Origin: Sinotaia quadrata
Taxonomy: Eukaryota; Mollusca; Gastropoda; Architaenioglossa; Viviparidae
Direction of reading: 5' to 3'
Assembly: GCA_028829895.1 (NCBI GenBank)
Contig: CM054178.1
Coordinates: forward strand, 104,505,558-104,569,557
Length of the DNA: 64,000 nucleotides
Shown piece by piece: positions 47,186-57,395 of this stretch; positions within the stretch are counted from its first letter, which is position 1, and each line of letters opens with the position of its first letter. The notes under the pieces were generated by a model. The model was not told where the DNA came from. It made no database searches and worked only from the letters and a program-made list of their open reading frames with translations. The position numbers and the translations under genes are program-made.

Positions 47186-48059
47186 CACACACAACTACTT
47201 ACTTTCTGTGGAACTCAGTCGATCCTTGGACTATTTCTGATTTAATTGACGAGTTCGCCCCTTTGACAGCCCCAAAGTTAAATTCGGACTCTATTTGAAG
47301 ATGTCGTTAGGTCTTAATAAATACTTCTTTACTCTGCTCAACTACTAAACCACATACAAACAACTTTAATTAACTTCAGCAGTCAGCAAATAATTATAAT
47401 AAATGTGGTCAGAGTATTTCAGTCAATAAATTCCATATATAAAATGGTGGAATAGTCACTCTATAGCAGACTTTTGCCATCGTTTTCAGGACGCCCATAG
47501 AGTATAAGAAGTCGTGATTCGGTAATTTTTAAAATTTATTTAGTGGGCTTAGACATAGCTGACCGTGGCTAATGAGATAATATATATTTAGACAAAAAAT
47601 ATCATGATAATATATTTGATTAGATAAATAGTTATAATAGATTATATATTTGATTAGATAAATAGTTATATCCACCAAATACTTGACATTTATTACTTTG
47701 TTTTTTTCTCGCCAATTTTTTAAAATCAAATTTGTTATAACACAAGCAATACTACTTTATTACTCAATAAATGTATTTTAAAAAATTTCTATTAATGAAT
47801 GTGTAGTGAGATATAAAAAATTTCAAATGCTGCTATTGATATTTTGACTTCTATTCTAAGAAGAGTATTTCATATTCATATTTCTTCAGGATTCACCTCT
47901 GATTCTCTTGTATTTATTGATAGAGAGGTTTCTAAATTTTTACAAAAATTCCGCAGTTCACTAAGGCGATAAAATTTTGTGCGCTAATCAACAAAAGCGA
48001 GCATTTCAAATCCTTCATTTAGACAAGCAACATCTATTATGATATTAAAATATTCCATT

Positions 48060-48450
48060 TCAAATTATCCTTTTCAGTGGTATATGAACACCTATTCAGT
48101 CGAACAAACATTACTTCTTACTCAGTGGTGTATTAACACCTTTACAGTTGAACAAACTTTATTTCTCCACTCAGTGGTGTATATTAACACCTTTACAGTT
48201 GAACAAACTTTACTTCTCCACTCAGTGGTGTATTAACACCTTTACAGTTGAACAAACATTACTTCTTACTCAGTGGTGTATTAACACCTTTACAGTTGAA
48301 CAAACTTTACTTCTCCACTCAGTGGTGTATTAATACCTATTCAGTCGAACAAACATTACTTCTTACTCAGTGGTGTGTATTAACACCTTTACAGACGAAC
48401 AAACGCCACTTCTGCACTCGGTGATGTATATTAACACCTTTATAATCGAT
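48060..48450. repeat. ~48-50-bp tandem repeat, about eight copies
   Basis: Units of ACTCAGTGGTGTATTAACAC+CTTTACAGTTGAACAAACTT+TACTTCTCC. Open frames TFTVEQTLLLHSVVY arise from it. Confidence 0.95.
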
Positions 48451-48485
48451 CAAACGTTACTTCTCCACACTTTCGCCCCCCCCCC

Positions 48486-48672
48486 CCCCCGACGGAGGGC
48501 GGTTGAGGGTATGCGCCAAACTGGTGCGACCTATTTCACCCTCTTCCAACAGCCCTCCTGCCCTCCACATCAGATGCACCGCGAGGCTGTGGGGATCCCC
48601 CAGAAGCAAACCAAGACTGAGAACATCATGAAGATGAAAGGTCTCTTGCGGCTTCTGGGGTGAGTGTGAGCG
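48486..48672 (+). repeat. GC-rich repeat family, copy C
   Basis: GACGGAGGGCGGTTGAGGGT … GGGGTGAGTGTGAGCGGAA, preceded by a C17 run. It matches copy B inverted; the ~48-bp array resumes for about one unit after it (TTCTCCACTCACTGGTGTAT), so the copy appears inserted into the array. Confidence 0.88.
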
Positions 48673-48769
48673 GAACACTTCTCCACTCACTGGTGTATTA
48701 ACCCCTTTACGAAGTCAAACTTTGGTAGGAGTGTTTCAACAGTCAGCAAATAATAGTAATAAATGTGGT

Positions 48770-48859
48770 ATTTCAACAGTCAACAAATAATAGTAATAAA
48801 TGTGCTGAGAGTGTTTCAACATGTGAGATTTATTACTATTATTTGTTGACTGTTGAAAT
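48770..48859. repeat. perfect hairpin, 32-bp arms, 26-nt loop
   Basis: 48770-48801 (ATTTCAACAGTCAACAAATA…) is the exact reverse complement of 48828-48859. A direct copy of the left arm precedes it at about 48734. Confidence 0.92.
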
Positions 48860-49128
48860 ACTCTGACCACATTTATTATTATTATTTGCTGACTGCTGAA
48901 GTTAATTAAAGTTGTTTGTATGTGGTTTAGTAGTTGGGCAGAGTAAAGAAGTATATTGCAAAAATAATTTCATCAGAGGACCGGAGGATACTGAATTGAT
49001 GTCGACTGGCCTTTGTTCGAAAGACAGTAGGGTATCTCTGATAGTTATGATGATGGTGATGCATTTGGGGAAGCGCTTAGGCCTGGGTCTATTTCGCGCA
49101 ATCTCTCTCTCTCCCAATAAATATATAC

Positions 49129-49346
49129 CAGGGGTGCACAAACTTTTTAGGCCAGAGGGCCAAATTTCCAATTGATAGTGCGTGGAGGGCCGCCACATGG
49201 ATGGCTCAGTAGAAAAAACAACACAAATGGTGAAATAATGTGCTTTACATTCGTAATAATGGTAACATTCAAAAGTCCTTCGGGGGCGACATAGAGCACT
49301 GTCTCGGGCCGCATGCGGCCCGTGGGCCGCGGTTTACGCACCCCTG
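49129..49346. mobile_element. hAT-type MITE, 218 bp
   Basis: Terminal inverted repeats CAGGGGTGCACAAACTTTTT and, from the right, CAGGGGTGCGTAAACCGCGG. Flanking octamers ATATATAC (49121-49128) and ACATATAC (49347-49354) match at seven of eight. GGCCGC-type motifs near both ends are typical of hAT MITEs. Confidence 0.9.
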
Positions 49347-49577
49347 ACATATACCAAAAAGAGACACCTCGCAGCTAACTCGTTTGCAGCAAACGTTTGC
49401 TTATGTTACAAACCTCAACAGGTCGTTCAATAGCGCGAACGGGGCCTATCGTTACGAAACGTTAGCTCTCTTGAACGCACAGTGGTCTGCACCACAATCA
49501 ACAAAGACCTAACACTCTTCGAAGAAACACTCACAGAAACAAAATCTTGAATGCACTGTAGAAAAGATAGTACAGTA

Positions 49578-49626
49578 CACTTCTTTACTCTGCCCAACTA
49601 CTGAACCATATGCAAACAACTTTAAC
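49578..49626. repeat. third copy of the foldback-arm sequence (partial)
   Basis: CACTTCTTTACTCTGCCCAA+CTACTGAACCATATGCAAAC matches the first ~50 bp of the 47321-47422 arm. Confidence 0.8.
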
Positions 49627-50239
49627 TTTCAAAAACAAATTCACACAGAGATCGAACTCCCACATTGACGAAATCCCAAACTTACGCACCGAACCATCTA
49701 TGGGTAATTAATATACATTTTTTTTTTAAAAATCCCAACACTCTTTCATCCCACCTTAACACTCGAGAGCTTCTTTCTTATTCACTCAAGGCTGGCACTG
49801 GGAATAAGGCGGAGCATGCCGTCATAGACCATTACTGTATAATTAGCCTATTTGTTAAGTACGTTAAGTTCTAATTCGTTTGATTGTGGGGACAGTCTAA
49901 TAAAGGTCATTCATTTACTTTAATGCAAGGATAGATCAACATTGAACTCATACATATGTAGTACAATAGTACATTATATGTGTCAACTGTCAAATTACCA
50001 CCAGCTTCAGCAAAGGCACTAAACAGTAGAAATGGGAGAATGGTCGAATGGCTGACTAATCGCTTGTTCCTCTGATCTGTCAGCAAAAAAAACCTTAATG
50101 TGCAAAATATCTTATAGTGTATTATGAACCAATACTTTCAAAATACATAAATACATTTAATTGGAGGTAGGGTAGGCAAAAGAAAAAGGAGACAGAACGA
50201 AGAAAAAACACGTGATCCCTTTGCAACAGTCTCGAACCA

Positions 50240-50412
50240 TTTTATTCTCCTTCAGTTTATTGGATAATTTGTAACCTTCACCTTGCGAACATAGTCGTAA
50301 GTGCATGTGGTCCGATTCAGGCGCCGGTAGGCTAAAAGCATCTTTAATAGAACTGTACTACACTAATTAGGTGAGACAGAAGGTGCAGCGGTGTTCTTCC
50401 GTTTTTTAAAAG
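50240..50412 (+). promoter_or_regulatory. candidate 5' non-coding exon/promoter of the elongase
   Basis: CpG-bearing block (GTCGTAAG, TCCGATTCAGGCGCCGGTAG, GCAGCGG) ending in TTTAAAAG|GTGAGG, a plausible donor at 50413. The first coding exon at 51208 begins after an acceptor (TTTTTACTCCAG), so an upstream untranslated exon is expected. No transcript evidence. Confidence 0.35.
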
Positions 50413-51207
50413 GTGAGGACATTTTGCTTTATTTATTACAAATCAAATCACTAACTGATTCACAGTTGCTGAAACGACTTGATCTAAGAGACTTAAAAAA
50501 TATATTAAAAAAAAATTGAGATAATTATGTTCGTAGGTCTCTGAAATTGAAAAAGATCATCCAGCGATAACTCCATAATTTTCATTTAAGTTTGATATAC
50601 TGTTCATGTACAAATTTTATGTACATTACAACAAAACACAGTCCACTAATGATTCTTACCTACGTTTGGGCGGTTTCCTAGTAACATCATTTCACCCTTC
50701 GGGAAATGACTGATTCAGTGATTGGCTAATTCTAGTGGTAAAACTACCTAATAATATGTTACTGTTAAAGTGTTATGCTACTATTGTTTTAGTCTTGGTA
50801 TATCGGCGTTCGTACTCCACGCTCTTAAAGATCTTGTATAATACATATATATTTGGAAGTAAAAGTCTGGTATTACCGTTAGCCAGGACATTTCGCAAGG
50901 TATTTTGGTTAATCGCTGACATTACAGTTTAAGTTTTAACTTTTGTCGGAGGCCAGTCTAGTTATATTAATTATTATAGGCCTATTAATCTGTAAGTAAA
51001 AATAATATTTGAAGAAACTGTCGCTCTTCTTTTTTTATGTTGGCAGCAACCTGACTAAAAGGATATAGATTTGACTTATAATTAAAATTTATTATCACAG
51101 ATTGTAATTTTACTTTTTATTCATTAATTGCAAATTATATATATATTGGTAGTGGAGCTGTTTTAAAATTAAGATTAATTACAATGATTTCATTGTTTTT
51201 ACTCCAG

Positions 51208-51324
51208 ATTTATTTACAATTGTTTGCATATTTTCTGTTTGGATACGAGTCAAGAGAAACAGATCAATGGCAAGTGTTTTGAAAGATCTCATTCGGCAAT
51301 ATGAGGAAGCAAAACCTTATGCAG
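51208..51324 (+). CDS. ELOVL2/5: elongase exon 1 (start codon at 51267)
   Basis: The exon follows the acceptor TTTTTACTCCAG and has 59 nt of leader. The ATG sits in ATCAATGG (A at -3 would be optimal; here T, with G at +4). It encodes [19 protein letters not shown] and one base of the next codon, then G|GTAAAC. No in-frame ATG lies upstream in the exon. Confidence 0.85.
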
Positions 51325-54300
51325 GTAAACCTGAGATACTGTTGTTCTTTTGTATAGGTGATTTGATATGTTTTCAATGTCTATCTTGGATCAACTTCTT
51401 GACTTATTTCTTTTTTATATAGAAGAATTAAGATACATATATTAATTATTGTCTTCATAAGATCTATAGATTCACTATAAATATCTTGCTTAGACTATAC
51501 CAATTAAATGAACAAACTTAAAAAATATTTTGTTAAAATCAACTGAAACAATATTTTTCCCCCATGATTTAACATTATCCTTTCTTACTTCAAGTTACTT
51601 GTCAGAGTTTTACTAAATGAGGTGACAGCACACTTTTTCTGCTAATTTATACAAGTTTAAAGTATGAAATATTAGTATTGTACATAATTAACTGGCAAAT
51701 AAAAACAAATGCTTCACTCAAAAAGTAGTTTTTATTTGTTTTTGTAATCACCATTTACAGACCTAAAATGTCTTGGAATTGGAGTATATTAATTATTTCT
51801 TTATGAATAAATACATGATGTGAAGAAATTTATTACATTAAATATCCTACTTGCTGATGTTTTTGATAATGTATAAAATTTGTATAAATTAATTTATGGG
51901 TTAAAATTTTAATTTACACAATTACAGGTGACTGGCTATTGCATGCTATCTTTGTATTTATTGATTAAATGCTATTTGTATTTATCATGCATCAGAATGT
52001 TCATTTAAAAATAAAATAAAATGTTTTACTCAAAAAAAAAAAAAGGTTATAAGCTTAGTATTTTATACAGTCTAACATAAACTGTCAATCCACTTCTAAA
52101 GATACATAATTATAATAATATGTGACCTGGAAGAAAGCCTATCAGCTTAGTATTATCTTATCTTAAAGTCCAATACAGGCTGTCTTTCCACTACTAGAAA
52201 TACATAATATGCTATCTTGACCTTGGATTTTGTGATTGCTACTTTTCCAACATTCATCTAGATATTATTATTCATCTGTGGTTCCAAAATATTGGGATAA
52301 TTCCAGACATTTATGCATGTATTTTTAGAAATAACTTTTGTGTGCTTTTTTATTATTTGTTTGTTTGTTTGTTGTAATTGATTCAATAACATCACAGAAA
52401 ATCATGTAGATACATTTTAAAAGCTATATCACTTATTTCAAGAATCCAGAATTGTATTTACAAAAACAGAATGCAGCTATTCAGTCCAATCAGATGGTTT
52501 CTGTAGGGTGCTTCTTTTTTTTTTTGAAGACTTGATTTAAACACTTTCCTGCTTTTTTTCACTAGAGGAGATATGATGATGATATGGATAATGAAGCCAT
52601 TATTTTGATATTAAATTGTTATAGGATAGCTAGCTACTAAGTTGGATATGATTTAATCATTTATGATCTTGGTGAGACTCTTTACAGGGCTACGTATTGA
52701 CAATGCATTTATAAAATAATATTATTTCAATTTAACTGGCTTCAGAATAGAAATTAAATAGAAAAATCACTTAAACAGACAAGAAAATATTATCAAAATA
52801 GAACAAATTACTTGACTATAGCATAATGTAATTTCTCCGGCTGACTGAAACCTTATTTTACAAAATTTGCATGCTGTGAAAATTGTTTCTAAAGCTGCAG
52901 AAGCATTTTTATTAAATAAAAATTATGATGATGATTATTATTAATTTAAAATGATAGGTAATAGTACATTAAAATTATTTAAATTACTTTTTCATGTTTA
53001 AAATATCTTGTTGAAAATTTTGCAGATCCACGCACACACAACTGGCTTCTTGTGGAAGATTCACCTTGGCCAGTGTGGATCCTGACTTTGCTTTATCTCC
53101 TCTTTGTCATGGTTGGCCCACATTTTATGAAAAACCGTCTCGCCTTTGACCTCAAGTGGTTTATGGTCGTCTACAATCTTGGCCTTGTTGCACTGTCTTT
53201 GTACATGTTTGTTGAGGTAGTAAAATGCTGTAGGATATCTGTTGAGTTATGTTATTTTACTATATATTATTTCAAGTACACTTACTGAATTATTGAAAAT
53301 AAGGAAATAATTTCGGAGTACACTTTTTATTTTGAATTTTTTAGTACCATTTATTTGTAGGACTTTGAGATTCAGCTATAAGTGCTTCATATCACAGACT
53401 AGGGTGGTGATGCATAATTAGCTAATTGTGTCCTGTCATTTATAACTTTAACAAAATAAAATATGTGTAGTCTTTGCTACTTCTAACTTCTCTAATTATA
53501 GATTCTCACTAAGCCTGCCTCTCCAATCTTTGACTAAGGCTAAATGGCAGAATAGTTGTGGAAAGGAAGAAGGGATGATTAGGGTTTTAATATTAATATT
53601 TAATGATAATGATTTATTCAGAACAGATTGGGAATGGCAACACTGCCATTACTAATTCTGGACTAAAACTAGTAAAAGTAAAATGGTTCATATCAAACAT
53701 CTGTTTGGTGTAATTTAAAATTCCCACTATTCCAGATATTTCTCATTTATTTAGTAAAAAATAAGTATTCCTAAAAAATTATTATTATTTAAATAACAAT
53801 TACTTTGTATATTTGTTTCTGTATTAAACAAAAATTGTATATAAAAAGAGAAAATCTGATACAAAAATTAGTAGCAGATTTCATCTCAAGTGATTTATGA
53901 GAATTTATAAACACAGATAATTAGAGAAATAAAATCCACATGATGAGGAATCAGGCTAATGCTCAAGCATCTATTTTGGATCTTTAACAGGAGTTTATTG
54001 AGGGCAGTTTACAATCTCCAAATGATATATTTGTGAATTTCATACATAATAAACATTTCTTAAATGAATGTATTTTTATTTGTTATTTTTGCTTACTTTG
54101 TACTGTACAAAAAAATCCCCAGGTTTTATTATTTTTAATTTATAAAGTATCTTAGATAATAATATCCAATAAAAATATTGGATGAAATATTTAACATATT
54201 TTCATTTCAGTCTTTTCTAAAGTTGAGATATCTTTTAACAGAATTATAGTGGATGAACATGCTTAGATTTTATTTCAGTAATGGGTTATTTAAAAAATAA

Positions 54301-57300
54301 TATTGAGAAAATAATGAAGCAAGATTCATGTCCTAAACAGACTTTCCACTTTGATAATTAACTAAGGATATAATTATAACAGATAAGAAGAGTAAGAGAA
54401 ATCTTTAAATTATCACTACAGAAATAAATAATTATTTTGAATATTAATGTAAGTTACTGTAACTAGTTTCGATTTATGGATATTATTATTAATAAATTTT
54501 CCATAACTTCTTCCACATTATTAAATTTTATATTGCATTAGAAAAGCAAAGATTTATTTCAAATTGTAATTTGCAAAATGTGAATGTTGCCAAGATTTAA
54601 TTTTCCTCTTGTTTAAAAAATGTTTAACTGTTTTTTAACTACTTTTTTTCCTAGGTCATTCTTAGTGTATTGGATGCAGATTATGACCTCCTATGCTCTG
54701 AGTACAATGCAAAGAGTGTGGCTAACCCTAAAGAATTGAGAGTGAGTCATTCAGTTCTTAGTTTAGTGCTGCATACTTGTTAGAATTGGGATTGTGTTGT
54801 ATGATCGATAGATTCTTTTAATGATACTGCACTTTAAAAATACCACAGATTAACTGTTAAAAAGAGAAACCTTCACACTTATTAAAATCTTGCTTAATAC
54901 TTCTAAGTGCTAACCAAACTATCATTGTTTATTTAAAGCAGCACTACAGTACTTTTTTGCTCATAATTGTTAATGTAATATGGAATGCTTTTCATAAGCT
55001 GAGTGTTCATATTTTGAAGTTTTATATATATATATATATCTTTTTTTTGTTTTGTTTTGTTTTTGTAAATTAATTAAGAAGTTAGGTTTAACTGAAATTT
55101 TATTTTTTAATGCTTGAATGAAGACAAGTGAGTTGAAGAGGTAAGTGGTTGTGTTTTATTATGAATAGCTATCACTGTTAGTGAAGGTAGTAATTGTACT
55201 TTCCAACTCAAACAAGACTCGTTTATTTCTTGAGTTTACCTGAAGTTTATTTAATTTATTATAATGGTATTTGACATATTGTCATTAATACATATTTGTA
55301 AAGATGCATCATTGTTCGAGATTGTTCAGATCAAAATTTGATAAAACAAAATAATGTTTTCAAAATAAAGCCAGTAAGAACTTGGCCATTTTGGATTAAA
55401 TAAATCAATTTATCAATAGAAACACTGTAAATTTTAAAAAATCAAAGTAAACCCTTTTAAAACTACAGAACTTTAATATTAAGGAGTCCATCTATTTTTT
55501 TCCTTATGTGTTCTAGTTCAATTTCTTAGATATTTAAAAGTTGTTTCTAGAACAATGAGAGCAACTTAATTTTTCTTCATTGTAACCACTTGAAGAATTA
55601 AGTTACAATTTTGGGGAATACGTCCCAGTCATAATAATAATCTAGATTATAAGTTACTGTTTTACTAATGTATGTTTTTAGTTTTTCTCTGTAAGCTGTT
55701 GTCTTGTGTCTGTTCACAGGTGGCAAATGTGTTGTGGTGGTACTTTTTCTCTAAGGCCATTGAATTCATGGACACAGTCTTGATGATCTTGCGGAAGAAG
55801 AATGAGCAGGTGACCTTTTTACATGTTTTCCATCATGCTACCATGCTGAACATCTGGTGGTGGACGCTTATGTTTATTCCAGGTGGCATGTGTGAGTAAA
55901 GTATTAAAATTAATTTTAAAAAAAACATACATAGACCCCACTCTTCTTCCTTTGTAGCTTGTAAAAACTTGCAGTTTTGTATGTTTGCAATGGACTGTTT
56001 AAATGCATGTGTGCACTAGAACGTTGAAATGTATGTTTGTTTTGAAGTGTTAAGGTGTATGTTTGCACTACTGGCATGTTTAAATTAATGGAGTGTTTAC
56101 ATGTATTTTTATCCCGGAGTGTTTAAATGTATGTTTGCAAAGAAATGTAACAGGACATACAATTTTGGGGTTTCTAGATTCTGGAATCTTGAAGTTATTC
56201 AGTGTCAGAACTTGGTTTTTCATGAAGAATGGTAAACTGATTAGTTTAGGCATTGTTAAAAGATTAAAAAATCTAAATGTATTTTACATGCAAAAATTCA
56301 GATTTGTAATTAATTTTTCTTGTTGTCCCTTTTGATATGCATTGTTTTTTTTAATTTAATCTACCCAGTTTCATTGCAGTGAAATTTGGGTTCCCTCATC
56401 AATTCTTTTGTGTGCATTTCAGCTTGGTTTGGCTGTTGGATGAACTGCCTTGTGCATGTTGTCATGTACTCCTACTATGGTCTCTCTGTCATTCCATCGC
56501 TCAAGGGAAAGTTGTGGTGGAAGCGCTACATTACCCGTTTCCAGCTGGTATGTGCTCAGAATGGCTCTTGCGCTCTTTACATTGTAGCTTAAACATTTTT
56601 AATATTTAAAAAATAACTAACAACAAAATAATCAGTATTCTAGGTTATAATTTAAAATAAGTTAAACCAAAACTGTTCTGATTATGTATGGCTAATTCTT
56701 TTCTGGTCTTTGTTTATATTGTAGTGAATTGTGACAGTCCAATTAAAAAAAAAAAAATGTTAAGTAGTTTTATTATTAAAATAAAGGAGGAGGGAACTAG
56801 GCTTCAGTGTTATAATAGGATTTTTATAAATTGGTGAATCACCATTTAGCATGTAAAATATTTACAAAGTAAGAGGAATATGTTTAAATCACTTGTCAAT
56901 ATTATAGTTAAACTAAGTATAAAATTAGAATGTTAGAGCACAGTGCAATTGTAAGCAAATATTCTCTTTATTGTTATGTGAGCAGGGTGGCAGTTTCGTT
57001 TGTTATACAAGCACATTTTAATCGTTTTTTCTTTTGCAAATACATAGGCACACACAACACAAACAGACATGTATACACATGCACACACACACTCTCTCAC
57101 GCTATATATTTATCATAATCATTTACTGTTCTGTTTTCAGCTTCAGTTTTGTATAACCTTCACTCACACTGTCAACTCCATGAGGATTGGCTGTGACTTT
57201 CCTCGCTGGGGTCAGAATCTCCTTTCTAGTTACATGGTCGTGATGTTGCTACTCTTTGGCAACTTTTACTTCCATGCCTACATCAAAAGGCGCTCAGAAA

Positions 57301-57395
57301 AACTTAAAATTGATAGTGCCAAAGCTAAGCATGTAACCAATGGCACAGCCATATTAAATGGAAATGTTTCTTCTATATGTACAAAATCTGAGTGA
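51267..57395 (+). CDS. ELOVL2/5: ELOVL2/5-type very-long-chain fatty acid elongase (six exons, 295 aa)
   Basis: Join of 51267-51324, 53026-53216, 54655-54741, 55720-55891, 56423-56547 and 57141-57395, all GT-AG and in phase; the stop is TGA. The enzyme condenses malonyl-CoA with acyl-CoA in the ER membrane, the first step of each two-carbon elongation cycle. Motifs: KAIEFMDT (residues 124-131, KxxExxDT), HVFHH (147-151, catalytic HxxHH), [13 protein letters not shown] (177-189), TRFQLLQ (207-213). Gln at 142, five residues before the His box, and MLNIWW after it are features of polyunsaturated-type (ELOVL2/4/5) elongases. YSYYGLS…[15 protein letters not shown] resembles ELOVL5 most; ELOVL4 is less likely. 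Hydrophobic segments fit a seven-pass protein. The Lys/Arg-rich tail (KRRSEKLK) is a common ER-retention feature of the family. Length is typical (about 270-320). Confidence 0.95.
51325..53025 (+). other. elongase intron 1
   Basis: AT-rich. Two copies of a ~110-bp segment (AAGCTTAGTATTTTATACAG / ATCAGCTTAGTATTATCTTA … CCACTTCTAAAGATACATAAT) near 52047 and 52141. Nothing coding. Confidence 0.55.
53026..53216 (+). CDS. ELOVL2/5: elongase exon 2
   Basis: Residues 20-83. [20 protein letters not shown], then [16 protein letters not shown] and a second hydrophobic segment [13 protein letters not shown]. The YLLFV…GP-x-FM block is a family signature for the first membrane span. The donor is GAG|GTAGTA. 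Confidence 0.95.
53217..54654 (+). other. elongase intron 2
   Basis: AT-rich; no repeats or coding structure recognised. Confidence 0.55.
54655..54741 (+). CDS. ELOVL2/5: elongase exon 3
   Basis: Residues 84-112, phase 0 on both sides: [20 protein letters not shown] then SVANPKELR. This is the variable luminal loop before the catalytic helices. The acceptor TTTTTTTCCTAG and donor AGA|GTGAGT are both strong. Confidence 0.93.
54742..55719 (+). other. elongase intron 3
   Basis: AT-rich with a short (TA)n at 55024-55038. Nothing else recognised. Confidence 0.55.
55720..55891 (+). CDS. ELOVL2/5: elongase exon 4 (catalytic His box)
   Basis: Residues 113-169. [20 protein letters not shown], then [20 protein letters not shown] and [14 protein letters not shown]. 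It carries the KxxExxDT and HxxHH motifs. The donor is ATGT|GTGAGT. Confidence 0.97.
55892..56422 (+). other. elongase intron 4
   Basis: Contains loose ~45-bp repeats of GTTTAAATGTATGTTTGCA-type phrases (55975-56140). Confidence 0.6.
56423..56547 (+). CDS. ELOVL2/5: elongase exon 5
   Basis: Residues 170-211. [20 protein letters not shown], then [20 protein letters not shown]. The acceptor TGTGCATTTCAG completes the Ser codon split over the intron. The donor is CTG|GTATGT. Confidence 0.96.
56548..57140 (+). other. elongase intron 5
   Basis: AT-rich, with a (CACA)-type run near 57075-57092 close to the acceptor. Nothing coding. Confidence 0.55.
57141..57395 (+). CDS. ELOVL2/5: elongase exon 6 and stop
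   Basis: Residues 212-295. [20 protein letters not shown], the last membrane span ([18 protein letters not shown]), then a polar tail [20 protein letters not shown] ending CTKSE. The acceptor is CTGTTTTCAG and the stop is TGA at 57393-57395. Confidence 0.95.
   Translation, partial: LQFCITFTHTVNSMRIGCDFPRWGQNLLSSYMVVMLLLFGNFYFHAYIKRRSEKLKIDSAKAKHVTNGTAILNGNVSSICTKSE

Larger units (their letters stand above)
47321..48954. mobile_element. foldback-type element with 102-bp inverted repeats (1634 bp)
   Basis: 47321-47422 is the reverse complement of 48853-48954 with about two differences in 102. Ends start ATACTTCTTTACTCTGC. The interior holds AT-rich DNA, a ~48-50-bp tandem array, GC-rich repeat copy C and a 32-bp-arm perfect hairpin. 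No transposase was recognised and no target duplication is clear. A third arm-like copy is at 49578-49626. Confidence 0.75.
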
